Of a stretch of DNA of 64,000 nucleotides, positions 15,539-24,600 are shown one piece after another (positions within the stretch are counted from its first letter, which is position 1; every line of letters begins with the position of its first letter). Source of the stretch: Chloroflexota bacterium (GTDB lineage Bacteria > Chloroflexota > Anaerolineae > Aggregatilineales > Phototrophicaceae); the NCBI GenBank assembly GCA_016223085.1, contig JACRPS010000004.1:186001-250000 (forward strand), read 5' to 3'. Made by a program: the position numbers and the translations under genes. The notes under the pieces were generated by a model. The model ran no database searches. It saw only the letters and a program-made list of their open reading frames with translations, and had not been told where the DNA came from.

Positions 15539-17194
15539 ATGCTGACGAGCAAATTCCGGGGAATTACCGGCTTTAGTCTGCTAACGGCGGGAATCCTTGT
15601 TACGATCCTGGTATCTCAATCAGGATGGCGTATTGTTCGCGGTGTAGTCCTGGATGATAAAACGCCAGTATCAGGAGCGATTGTTCGCATTCAGGGCAGC
15701 GCCACGTTTACGATGACCAATGGGCGCGGCGAATTTGAAATTGCCGCACCTCCTGCTGGTACGCCGCTAACCGCCTGGTCGCCCGGCTATTATGTGTCCG
15801 CTACCAGCGCCGAAAACCAGGTGATACAACTGCGCCGCCACACAACCCGCGATAATCCCAGCTACGACTTCATCAGCGCAACCGAGACCAATTCGGACAG
15901 AGCCTGTCGACAGTGCCACGCCGGACAGCCCGCGATGCCGGTAGATGAGTGGCAGCAGGATGCCCACGCGCAGGCGGCAGTTAATCCGCGCTTTCTATCG
16001 CTGTACAACGGAACGACGCTCGACGGGCGAACAGGTAAGCCGACGCAGTACCGATTCGATATGGACGCTGGCCTCAACGTGCCGGTTGCGCCATCGCTCG
16101 GTCAGGCTGGTGTCGGCGCGGGTTTCCGGCTCGATCTTCCCGATCAGGCCGGGCCATGCGCGGCCTGCCACGTGCCCATCCTGGCGCTGGAATCGCCGTA
16201 CAACGCCAACCCGAACGCTGCAACGGGCGTGGCGCGGGAGGGCATCACCTGCGATTTCTGCCACAAGCTCTGGAACGTGCGTGTGAACGCTGACGGGCTG
16301 CCCTCACCGCATCTGCCGGGTGTGCTGTCGGTGCAGATGCTGCGCCCGCCGGAAGGCGAGCAGGTCTTTCTCGGCCCGTTTGACGACACCCCCGGCAGCG
16401 ACATCTTCTCGCCGCTGCAAAACGAAAGCCGCTTCTGCGCGGCCTGTCATACCGGCACGTTCTGGGGTGTAACCATGTACAACAGTTTCGGTGAATGGCT
16501 GGACAGCCCGTACAGCGACCCGACGACCGGCCAGACCTGCCAGGACTGCCACATGCCGCATACGGGCGTTACCGGCTTTGTCAACCTGCCGCCAGACGTG
16601 ACGCAGTTTGTGCCGCAGCGCGACCCGCAGACCATTTTTAGCCACCGGATGCCGGGCGCTTCCGATGTTGACCTGCTGCAAAACACGGCCACACTGGAAC
16701 TTAACGCCCACGCCGATGGCAATGAACTGCTGGTCACGGCGCGGGTGACAAACACCAACGCCGGCCATCACATTCCAACCGACAATCCGCTGAGAAACAT
16801 GCTGCTGTTAATTGACGCACGTGATATACAGGGCCAACGCCTCTCATTGCGCGAAGGGCCAATCCTGCCTGACTGGGCGGGAATGGGTGACGAAGCCAGT
16901 GGCCATTATGCCGGTCTGCCGGGCGTATTATACGCCAAAATCCTGGCCGATTTTTATACGGGCGAAATGCCGACAGCGGCCTACTGGCGGCAGACACGGC
17001 TAGCCAGCGATAACCGCATCCCGGCGCTGGCAACGGACGAATCCGTGTATCGCTTCGCGCTGCCAGGCGCTGCCGCGGTCACGGTCGAAGCGCGGTTGAT
17101 CTTCCGGCGCGCGTTCATCGAACTGATGGAACAGAAAGCGTGGGATACGCCGGATATTCTGATGGAACAGGCGCGGGTGACAATCGAACCATGA
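15539..17194 (+). CDS. exported pentaheme c-type cytochrome with carboxypeptidase regulatory-like domain
   Basis: I start at ATG 15539, giving 551 residues. This puts a hydrophobic signal/anchor (GFSLLTAGILVTILVSQSGW) right at the N-terminus. The longer frame from TTG 15446 would add 31 unlikely residues. Residues about 35-80 resemble a carboxypeptidase-regulatory/CNA-B-like beta-sandwich (VRGVVLDDKTPVSGAIVRI). Five canonical CxxCH heme motifs follow: CRQCH, CAACH, CDFCH, CAACH and CQDCH. Two HxP-type His residues that could be distal ligands are visible, for example in the HIPTDNP segment. The C-terminal 200 residues look beta-rich. It is likely an extracytoplasmic electron carrier or a cytochrome c554-like oxidoreductase. 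Its stop overlaps the next start by ATGA, so the two are coupled. Confidence 0.85.
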   Translation: MLTSKFRGITGFSLLTAGILVTILVSQSGWRIVRGVVLDDKTPVSGAIVRIQGSATFTMTNGRGEFEIAAPPAGTPLTAWSPGYYVSATSAENQVIQLRRHTTRDNPSYDFISATETNSDRACRQCHAGQPAMPVDEWQQDAHAQAAVNPRFLSLYNGTTLDGRTGKPTQYRFDMDAGLNVPVAPSLGQAGVGAGFRLDLPDQAGPCAACHVPILALESPYNANPNAATGVAREGITCDFCHKLWNVRVNADGLPSPHLPGVLSVQMLRPPEGEQVFLGPFDDTPGSDIFSPLQNESRFCAACHTGTFWGVTMYNSFGEWLDSPYSDPTTGQTCQDCHMPHTGVTGFVNLPPDVTQFVPQRDPQTIFSHRMPGASDVDLLQNTATLELNAHADGNELLVTARVTNTNAGHHIPTDNPLRNMLLLIDARDIQGQRLSLREGPILPDWAGMGDEASGHYAGLPGVLYAKILADFYTGEMPTAAYWRQTRLASDNRIPALATDESVYRFALPGAAAVTVEARLIFRRAFIELMEQKAWDTPDILMEQARVTIEP

Positions 17195-19029
17195 GCCGTC
17201 ACCTGCTTTTGATCGGGATAGTATTGCTATTGCTGGCAGCCTGCGGCGCTCCTCAGGTGACGCTGACATTCGTTCGCACGCCCACGCCGACAGTCGAAAT
17301 CACGCCCGTGCCGCTGCTGCTGACGCCGGTGCAAACGCCCCAACCACTGCCCGGCCTGCCGCCGCTGACCAGCAGCATATCCAGCAAGCCGCTGGCGCTG
17401 CACGGCCAAACACTGGTCACAGCCAACGCCGACAGCGGCAGCATAACGCTGGTTGACACGGCCACGCTCGACGTGCTGGCGGAAATCCCGGTCGGCACAG
17501 ACCCGCGTTCGGTTGCTATCACGCCGGACGGCCAGCTTGCCCTGGTCACGCTGCGGCAGGATAACGCGCTCGCGCTGGTACGGCTGGACAAGCGCCGCCG
17601 TGAAACACTGCTGCCAATCGGCCACATGCCCTATGGTGTCGTCACCGATGGCCGGCGCGCTTACGTCAGCCTGTTTGCGGACGATCAAATTGCCATACTT
17701 GATCTGCAATCAGGCGAAGTCCTGTACCGCGTCAACACGCCGGACGCGCCCGCTGGACTGGTGCTCAGCGGCGAGTGGCTGCTGGTCACACATTTTTACA
17801 GCGGACAGGTATCGCTGCTGAACGTGCAGCGCACGCCGTTTCTGGTCGGCAAGACCAACGTAGAACCCGACGGCAACCTGGCGCGCAGCATCATTGTTGC
17901 GCCCGATGGTCGTCGCGCCTACCTGCCATTGACGCGCACCGGCCTGGCGTTGATCTCGTTGCAGTACATGCAGGACTGGTTTCCGGTCGTCGGCGTGCTG
18001 GACATCGCCACCATGACCAGCGACCGCAGCGCCCGCCTCACGTTGTCATCGGTTGACCGCGCCGCCAATATGCCCTCCGACGCGGCCTTCTCGCCGGATG
18101 GCCGCACCCTGTACGTGACCCTCGCCGGCAGTGACGCGGTGCTGGCGTTGGATGCAGGGACACATGGTAGCCTGGCGCGTATTCCAGTTGGGGCGAATCC
18201 GGTCGGCATCGTGCAGGACGCCGACCACGCCTTTGTGTTAAACGCGCTGGATGGCACACTGTCGGTTATCAACACAGCCAATTTTTCCGTTACAGATACG
18301 ATTCGCGTCACCACCATTCCCCTGAGTCCTGAACTCCTGCGCGGCAAAGTGCTGTTTCACCGCGCCGCGGACCCAGCATTAAGTGACGGTTCGATTAGCT
18401 GCGCAACCTGCCATTTTGATGGCGGCGCGGACGCGCGCACGTGGATTAACTTTCGCAGCGGACCACGTAATACGCCGGCGCTGGGCGGCGCAGCGGCACT
18501 GCCACCGTTTAACTGGGGCGGCGATATGGCCGAACTGCACGACACCATCGAAGACCAGATACGCAACGTGATGTTTGGTGACGGCCTGATTTCTGGCGCG
18601 TTTGACCCGACCACCGGCCAGGCTGATGCAGGGCACTCCACCGATCTGGACGCGCTTGCGGCTTACGTGGCTTCGCTCGAACCCTGGCCGAGTCCCTATC
18701 GAGTGCCGGACGGCACACTGAACGAAGCGGCGCGACGCGGGATGCGCCTGTTCCTCAGCGGATCGCCCGACTGTAGCTGCCATTCGCCACCTTTGTATAC
18801 CGATCAACAGGCCCACAACCTGGCCGGGGCGGGTTTTTCGCTGGAAGAATATGTGGCGTTTGACACGCCAACCCTGCGCGGCCTTTGGGCGACCGCGCCA
18901 TACATGCACGATGGTGTGGCGCAAACGCTGGAGGAAGTGCTGACGCGTACCGACCCGATTCACAGCGTGGCGGACGAGTTAACCAAGCAGCAGTTGAACG
19001 ATCTGATCGCGTTTTTGTTATCGCTGTAA
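17191..19029 (+). CDS. lipoprotein with YVTN-type propeller and MauG-like di-heme domain (second motif CxCH)
   Basis: The protein has 612 residues from ATG 17191, which overlaps the upstream stop by 4 bp. The signal ends in LLLAAC, a good lipobox, so it is a lipoprotein. A Pro/Thr-rich linker (about 30-60) leads to a beta-propeller (about 65-380) with YVTN-like repeats (ITPDGQLALVT, FSPDGRTLYVTLAGSDAVLALD). The C-terminal 230 residues resemble cytochrome c peroxidase/MauG-like proteins: CATCHFDGG (first heme), RNTPALGG, and the PTLRGLWATAPYMHDG motif near the end. The second heme site reads PDCSCHSPP, that is CxCH, one residue shorter than the family's CxxCH. It may bind heme through one or both Cys residues, or not at all. 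It is likely a surface oxidoreductase. Confidence 0.85.
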   Translation: MSRHLLLIGIVLLLLAACGAPQVTLTFVRTPTPTVEITPVPLLLTPVQTPQPLPGLPPLTSSISSKPLALHGQTLVTANADSGSITLVDTATLDVLAEIPVGTDPRSVAITPDGQLALVTLRQDNALALVRLDKRRRETLLPIGHMPYGVVTDGRRAYVSLFADDQIAILDLQSGEVLYRVNTPDAPAGLVLSGEWLLVTHFYSGQVSLLNVQRTPFLVGKTNVEPDGNLARSIIVAPDGRRAYLPLTRTGLALISLQYMQDWFPVVGVLDIATMTSDRSARLTLSSVDRAANMPSDAAFSPDGRTLYVTLAGSDAVLALDAGTHGSLARIPVGANPVGIVQDADHAFVLNALDGTLSVINTANFSVTDTIRVTTIPLSPELLRGKVLFHRAADPALSDGSISCATCHFDGGADARTWINFRSGPRNTPALGGAAALPPFNWGGDMAELHDTIEDQIRNVMFGDGLISGAFDPTTGQADAGHSTDLDALAAYVASLEPWPSPYRVPDGTLNEAARRGMRLFLSGSPDCSCHSPPLYTDQQAHNLAGAGFSLEEYVAFDTPTLRGLWATAPYMHDGVAQTLEEVLTRTDPIHSVADELTKQQLNDLIAFLLSL

Positions 19030-19054
19030 CGCGGCCTGAACAGGCAGGTGTACC

Positions 19055-21202
19055 ATGTCGAAGTATGTGTTTGTCCTGCGGCCTCTGGCCGTCGCCCTGC
19101 TGGTGATGGCGGCACTGGTTGCGCCACTCAACGCGCAGGTAGCACCCACGCCAACCGGCGGGCAGCCCTGGGACTTGACGTTCACCACGCAGGCAGGTGA
19201 ATTTGCCTTTTACGACGCGCCTGCCGGAGCATCCACGACCGGCAAGCCGGTGGACGTTGGCGACTTTGACGGTGACGGCTGCGGTGACCTCGCCATCACC
19301 GGGCAGAACGCCACTCATCCAGTCGCAGGCGAGTGGCGTGGCAGTGTCGGCCACGTTCGCATCGTCATGAACCTGTGCCAGATCAGCGGGCAGATCGGCA
19401 TGGACGCGCTGACGCCGATGCAGCGGGTCATCACCATTTATGGCGCTTACGCCGGCGATATGGCTGGAACTGAAACCTACGTGGCCGATTTCAACCGGGA
19501 CGGGTTTGACGATCTGCTGTTCAGCGCCCAGAACAGCGATGGCCCGTATCAGGATCGCTCTAACGCGGGGGCGGTGTACCTGCTGCTCGGCGGCTCAACC
19601 TTTGCGCTGCTGCCCGACGTTGACCTGCGCCAACCGCCGTCGAACCTGCTGACGTTTTACGGGGCGACGGCGGAAGACCGCTTCGGGCTGTGGGTCGAAG
19701 GCGGGGACTTCGACGGAGACGGTATAAAGGACATGCTGATCGGCGCGAACCAGGCGGACGGCGAAGGCGACCACCGGATTAATGCGGGCGAGGCGTGGAT
19801 TCTCTACGGCGATATGAACCTGACCAGCAAGTACCGCCCGGTAACAGACATGCAGCAGCCACCTGCCGACGCCACCCGGATTATCGGCGCGAACTACGAC
19901 GACCTGCTTGGCTCAACCGTGTGGGGCGACGATCTGAACGGCGACGGCTACGATGACGCAATTGTAAACGCCGCGCTGTGGCGCGCCTCCAGCGGCATCG
20001 GCGGGCTGTCGTTCGGCGGCGGCGATGGCCCAGCTAACCGGCGGTATAATAGCGGCGAGGCATTTGTGATCTTCGGTCGCTCCGGCATTCGCGGCCAGAC
20101 GGTTGATCTGGCGACAAAAATAGATGAAACAGGCAGGCCGATAGACACCTCTATCACGGTGATTTATGGCCGCAACGCCAATGACCTGCTGGGGGAAGAA
20201 ATCGCCGTCGGCGATCTGGACGGCGACGGTCAGTACGATCTCATCCTGGGCACGCTGGTCGGCGATGGGCCGGAACTGGACATGGACGAAGCCGGCGAAG
20301 CATGGGTGATCTATACCGGCGCTTCGTTCGCCGGTCAGATGATTGACCTGGCCGACCCGCCGCTGGGACAAACGGTGGTTATCTATCCTGACCAGCCGGA
20401 CAGCAAGGCCGGCGACACCCTCCGCGCTGCCGACCTGGACCGGGATGGCGTAGACGACCTGTTTTACGGCGCGCCGGACTACGACGCACGCGGTTATGAT
20501 GGCCGCCTTCGCCACAACGCTGGCATGATGGCCGTTATCTTTGGTGAAAAAGGCGGCCTGCCCAACCGGGGCGGCCAGATTTTGCTGTTCCAGCCGCCCG
20601 CCAACCTGCGGGTCAAGTTCATCGTCGGCGCAGATGACAACGACATGATGCCCTACGCGCTGGCAATTGCCGATGTAAACCATGATGGGGTGGTAGACAT
20701 CGTACCCAACGCGATGGGTGGCGACGGCCAGCGCAATGACCGCATCAACGCCGGCGAAATTTACGTGCTGGACGGCGCGGAATTCCTCTCAGCCGACCAC
20801 GTTTACGTTGTGGAGACGGATACACCGGAAACTGCACCTGCCCCGCCCACCGCCGCCGTCGCCACCACTGCCACCCCCCTGCCCTCGGCAACTGTCGCAG
20901 CGGCGGTGGGCGATCTGGAACGCGGCCAGCAGCGGTTTGAAGAAACGTGCGCCGGCTGTCACGGCTTTAAGGGCGAGGGTGTTCCGGCGCTGGGGCTGCC
21001 ACTGGTCACGTCGCCGCTGGTGCTGTTCGCCAGCGATGCCGATCTGCTGGCCTTCCTGCGCGAAGGTCGCCCTGCCGGGCATCCCGACAACGTGACCGGC
21101 GTGTCTATGCCACCCAGCGGCGGGCGGCCCGACTGGAGCGATGCCGAGTTTTTGGACATCATCGCTTACCTGCGCTGGCTGCGTGACAACACTGATAAAT
21201 AG
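19055..21202 (+). CDS. secreted FG-GAP (integrin-like) propeller fused to a cytochrome c domain
   Basis: The protein has 715 residues. An N-terminal signal peptide ends near PLNAQ (about residue 28). Seven FG-GAP/calcium-loop repeats follow, each with a DxDGDG-like core (DFDGDGCGDL, DFNRDGFDDL, DFDGDGIKDM, DLNGDGYDDA, DLDGDGQYDL, DLDRDGVDDL, DVNHDGVVDI). They suit a calcium-binding seven-bladed propeller. A Pro/Ala/Thr-rich linker (about 585-615) joins this to a C-terminal monoheme cytochrome c domain of about 90 residues. That domain has CAGCH and a downstream Met in VSMPPSGG as a probable sixth ligand. An AGGTG site precedes the ATG. It is the third cytochrome in a row, 25 bp after the MauG-like gene, and probably a partner in electron transfer outside the membrane. 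Confidence 0.88.
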   Translation: MSKYVFVLRPLAVALLVMAALVAPLNAQVAPTPTGGQPWDLTFTTQAGEFAFYDAPAGASTTGKPVDVGDFDGDGCGDLAITGQNATHPVAGEWRGSVGHVRIVMNLCQISGQIGMDALTPMQRVITIYGAYAGDMAGTETYVADFNRDGFDDLLFSAQNSDGPYQDRSNAGAVYLLLGGSTFALLPDVDLRQPPSNLLTFYGATAEDRFGLWVEGGDFDGDGIKDMLIGANQADGEGDHRINAGEAWILYGDMNLTSKYRPVTDMQQPPADATRIIGANYDDLLGSTVWGDDLNGDGYDDAIVNAALWRASSGIGGLSFGGGDGPANRRYNSGEAFVIFGRSGIRGQTVDLATKIDETGRPIDTSITVIYGRNANDLLGEEIAVGDLDGDGQYDLILGTLVGDGPELDMDEAGEAWVIYTGASFAGQMIDLADPPLGQTVVIYPDQPDSKAGDTLRAADLDRDGVDDLFYGAPDYDARGYDGRLRHNAGMMAVIFGEKGGLPNRGGQILLFQPPANLRVKFIVGADDNDMMPYALAIADVNHDGVVDIVPNAMGGDGQRNDRINAGEIYVLDGAEFLSADHVYVVETDTPETAPAPPTAAVATTATPLPSATVAAAVGDLERGQQRFEETCAGCHGFKGEGVPALGLPLVTSPLVLFASDADLLAFLREGRPAGHPDNVTGVSMPPSGGRPDWSDAEFLDIIAYLRWLRDNTDK

Positions 21203-21205
21203 ACC

Positions 21206-21233
21206 GTAGGGGCGCACGGCCATGCGCCCCTGC
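21206..21233. repeat. dispersed palindrome after the cytochrome operon, possible weak terminator
   Basis: An 8-bp perfect stem (GGGGCGCA / TGCGCCCC) encloses a 6-base loop, with GTA and TGC flanks. It starts just after the cytochrome stop codon. A run of six T starts about 10 bases after the stem (21241-21246). It may be a poor terminator, and it is similar in its outer GTAGGG/CCCCT bases to the elements at 14000 and 52547. Confidence 0.45.
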
Positions 21234-21491
21234 CTTCGAATTTTTTGCTTCCAACCCGTCCACCCTTCGCCATTTCTGGTAGATTTCTCCCAGGTGCCGC
21301 CGTGAATTTTCTCCCTACGCGACGGCCAGACGTTACAAAATGTTAGGTCTTTTATCACCGTTCCCGCATCTGATGAGACTCTCCGTCCGCTGCCGGTGAG
21401 CAACTAACGAAGTGTGAATCTTTCAGAAATTTTCACCACCCTTTAACCACTACTGATCCTTTAGTTAGAAAAAACTAATTTATGAATCCGA

Positions 21492-21511
21492 TAGGAATAA
21501 ATTCCTATAAT
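21492..21511 (+). promoter_or_regulatory. palindrome overlapping a TATAAT box upstream of the secreted protease gene
   Basis: The 416-bp gap before the protease gene is AT-rich near its end. It contains a perfect 16-base palindrome with arms TAGGAAT and ATTCCTA (21492-21507) that overlaps TATAAT (21506-21511), about 108 bases before ATG 21619. A second inverted repeat, TTAGTT/AACTAA (21461-21478), lies just upstream. No convincing -35 is seen, so an activator-dependent or regulated promoter is possible. Apart from the repeat at 21206, I see nothing else in the gap. Confidence 0.35.
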
Positions 21512-21618
21512 GCTGATATGGCGGGTTAGACTATTGCGCCAGACATGCCTGCGGTCACAGGCAGGGAACCTATTTGCATTACATTTGCCGCGCAAGTTTA
21601 CAAGGTCAGGGAGGGAGC

Positions 21619-24600
21619 ATGTTGTACAGACAGTTCTCACGTTTTCGATGGGCACGCTGTTTTACCCTGTTGTTCGCGGCCATCATTGTCACCTTCTCCG
21701 GCAGGCCCGTACCCACACTGGCACAATCCACCACGCCATCATGCGCGGTTACCCCAGACAAGCTGGACGGCCAGGGGTTAAGCGTTACCGGCTTTGGCCT
21801 GTCCGTCACCCAACTTGGTCTGAACGTCACGCAGCTAGGTTTGAGTGTCACCGGCTTTGGCCTGTCCGTAACGCAGTTCGGGCTGAACGTGACCCAGTTT
21901 GGCACGCCGGAACAGATCATCACCGACATTACCAATAATATTGTCACGCCGGCCTGGCTCACCAATCTGCTGCCGGGGATTCAGGGCGGTACAGGCTACA
22001 ACGGCACCAAGACGGCCCTGCTGATCGTGGATGACTTCAGCAGCCCGCAGGCGCACGGTTACGACGTGCGCAAAGTGGCGGAAGACCTGCGCAACGCCGC
22101 TGACAGCGCCGACGATGGTCAGCGGAATAACAGCCCCAACATCACGCTGTTTAACGTGGACATCAGCACCGAGGCGATTGGCTTTGTCTCCACCGCCATC
22201 GCGCAGACCATCCGCGATAACGTCAATAGCCTGATCGGACAGGGTTACCAGCACTTTGTTATCAATATGAGCTTCGGACTCGTGCCCTGCACCGACGTGT
22301 TTAACGGCACATTGACCGATGAGGAAACCGGCCAGACCCGGAGTTTCAACGTCACCTTCAACTACGACAGCTTCGAGGCTGCCCGCGACCAAACCCTGGC
22401 TGCCAAAACCAAGCAGGTCAGCCCGGTGCTGGAATGTGTTGCCAACAACGGCAACGGCTCGTACACCGCCTACTTTGGCTACGAAAACCGTAATCCGGTC
22501 GCCGTGACCATCCCGCGCGGCAACAATAACCGCTTCCATCCAGAACCGAAAGATCGCGGCCAGCCGACCGTGTTTGGGCCGGGACGCCAGCGATTTGTAT
22601 TTAAGGTAGATTTCAACGGCAGGAATCTGGTGTGGCAGCTTAAAGGCCCCGATGGCAAGGGGCGCACCGCCACCGCCAGCTCCAACCCGACACAGGACTG
22701 CGCCCGACGGGGGATTACCCCACCGGCGCAGGGTAATCTGGTCATAGTTCCCACCGGCTATGGATTGTCGCAGTACGTGGTGGAACGCCTGGGAATCCCG
22801 ACAGCTTTCGCAGATGAATACCTGTACCATCTTGTTTCAGTGGCACAGGACGACCCGATCAGCGGCCTGCGGCCTTTGATGCGTGGGTATCTGGAGCGCA
22901 GCTACCAGGAACAGCAGGACAGCAATCCTGCCACAATCTTCGCGGTTATCCCGGTCGCCTCGTCCGGCAACTTCCGCCACCTGTTCGGGGGAACGCCGCT
23001 CGCGCCTTCGATCTTCCCGGAGATCATCGCCACCGGCGCAACCCTGGGTGACTATGGCCCACGCTGGACGCTCTCCCACGATGGGAATACACTCGCCCCT
23101 GGCGCCGGCTATCCATTTGAATACGACGCCCAGGGCAAGATTTCACGCATCGGCGCGGGCACATCCTACGCTTCGCCCTACTTCAGTATGCTCTCGGCAC
23201 TGTGGCTGACCTACCCAAGCGCCTGTACGTTTGGCAACGGCCTGCCACCGCTGACAGCCAATGCTACGCCCAAGAATACGAACGCCATCATCATCCCCAA
23301 CGGGGCATCACCACTGGCCTGCGCCAAGCCACAGCTTACTGCCGACCTGAGTCTAACTAAAACGGACGTGGCTGACCCGGTTATCGCCGGCGACGACGTG
23401 TCGTACATGGTGACAGTTATGAACAGCGGCCCGGCCACCGCCGCCAATGTTGTTGTCACCGACAGCATCCCAACCGGGACGACCCTCAAATCGGCCACGC
23501 CATCCAGCGAGAGCGCCTCTTGTGAAGGGAGCGTCTGTAACCTGGGCGACATGACCAGCGGCCAGAGCATTTCCATCCTGTTTGTGGTGACGGCACCGGC
23601 GACGGGCACAACCATCACCAACACAGCCATCGTCGCTTCGGAAACACCTGACCCCAACACAACTAACAACCAGGATTCTGAAACGACGACGATAAAAGCG
23701 CTGGAAAAGGTCAGCCCGGTGCTGGAATGTGTCGCCGTTAACGGCGAAGGCAGCTATCACGCTTACTTCGGTTATAACAACCCGAACAGCATCGCCGTTA
23801 CCATTCCGATTGGCCCGAACAACGAGTTTGTTCCCGCCCCACAGGATCGCGGCCAGGGGACAATCTTCCAGCCGGGGCGGCAGGTGGATGTCTTCTCCTT
23901 CAGCTTCAATGGCAGCAATCAGGTCTGGAAGCTGAACGGCATAACTGCCACTGCCAGCAGCGATTTCCGTCAGCGCTGCGGCGATGTCGGCGTTACCAAG
24001 AGCGCGCCGGAACAGGTCACGCTCGGCGAACATGTCGTTTATACCCTGACGGTCAGCAACAACAGCCCGCGCCAGGTAGATAACATCGTCCTGACCGACG
24101 CGCTGCCAGATAACGTGACCGTGAAATGGGCGTCGCCGGAGTGCAGCATCTACGGCAATACCGTCACCTGCAATCTGGGTACGCTGGCGGGCAGCAGCAG
24201 CAAAGCGGTGACGATCAAGGCCACGCCGACCAGCGCCGGCACCGTGACCAACACGGTGAATCTCACTTCGTCGGAAGGGGCGAAGGGTAATCCGGCCAAC
24301 AACAGCGCCACCGTCTCGACCTATGTTGCTGAACCACCTCCCCCACCCGATTATGACGAAGATGGGTTGGCGGATACGGTTGATAACTGCCCGGAAGTCT
24401 ATAGCCCAGACCAGACTGACACGGATGGAGACGGCATTGGCAACGCCTGCGACCCGACACCTAACGGTGACAGCGACAGCGACGGCGTGGATAATGCTGC
24501 CGATAACTGCCCGGTGATCCCCAACACTGACCAGCTTGATACGGATGGTGATCGTCTGGGCGATGCCTGCGACCCTACGCCCAACGGTGATACTGACGGG

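Noticed and set aside
21370-21411. CTGATGAG ... CGAA pattern resembling a hammerhead ribozyme core
   Set aside because: The bases between the two motifs do not form stem II beyond one pair, and stems I and III are not apparent. It is probably chance.
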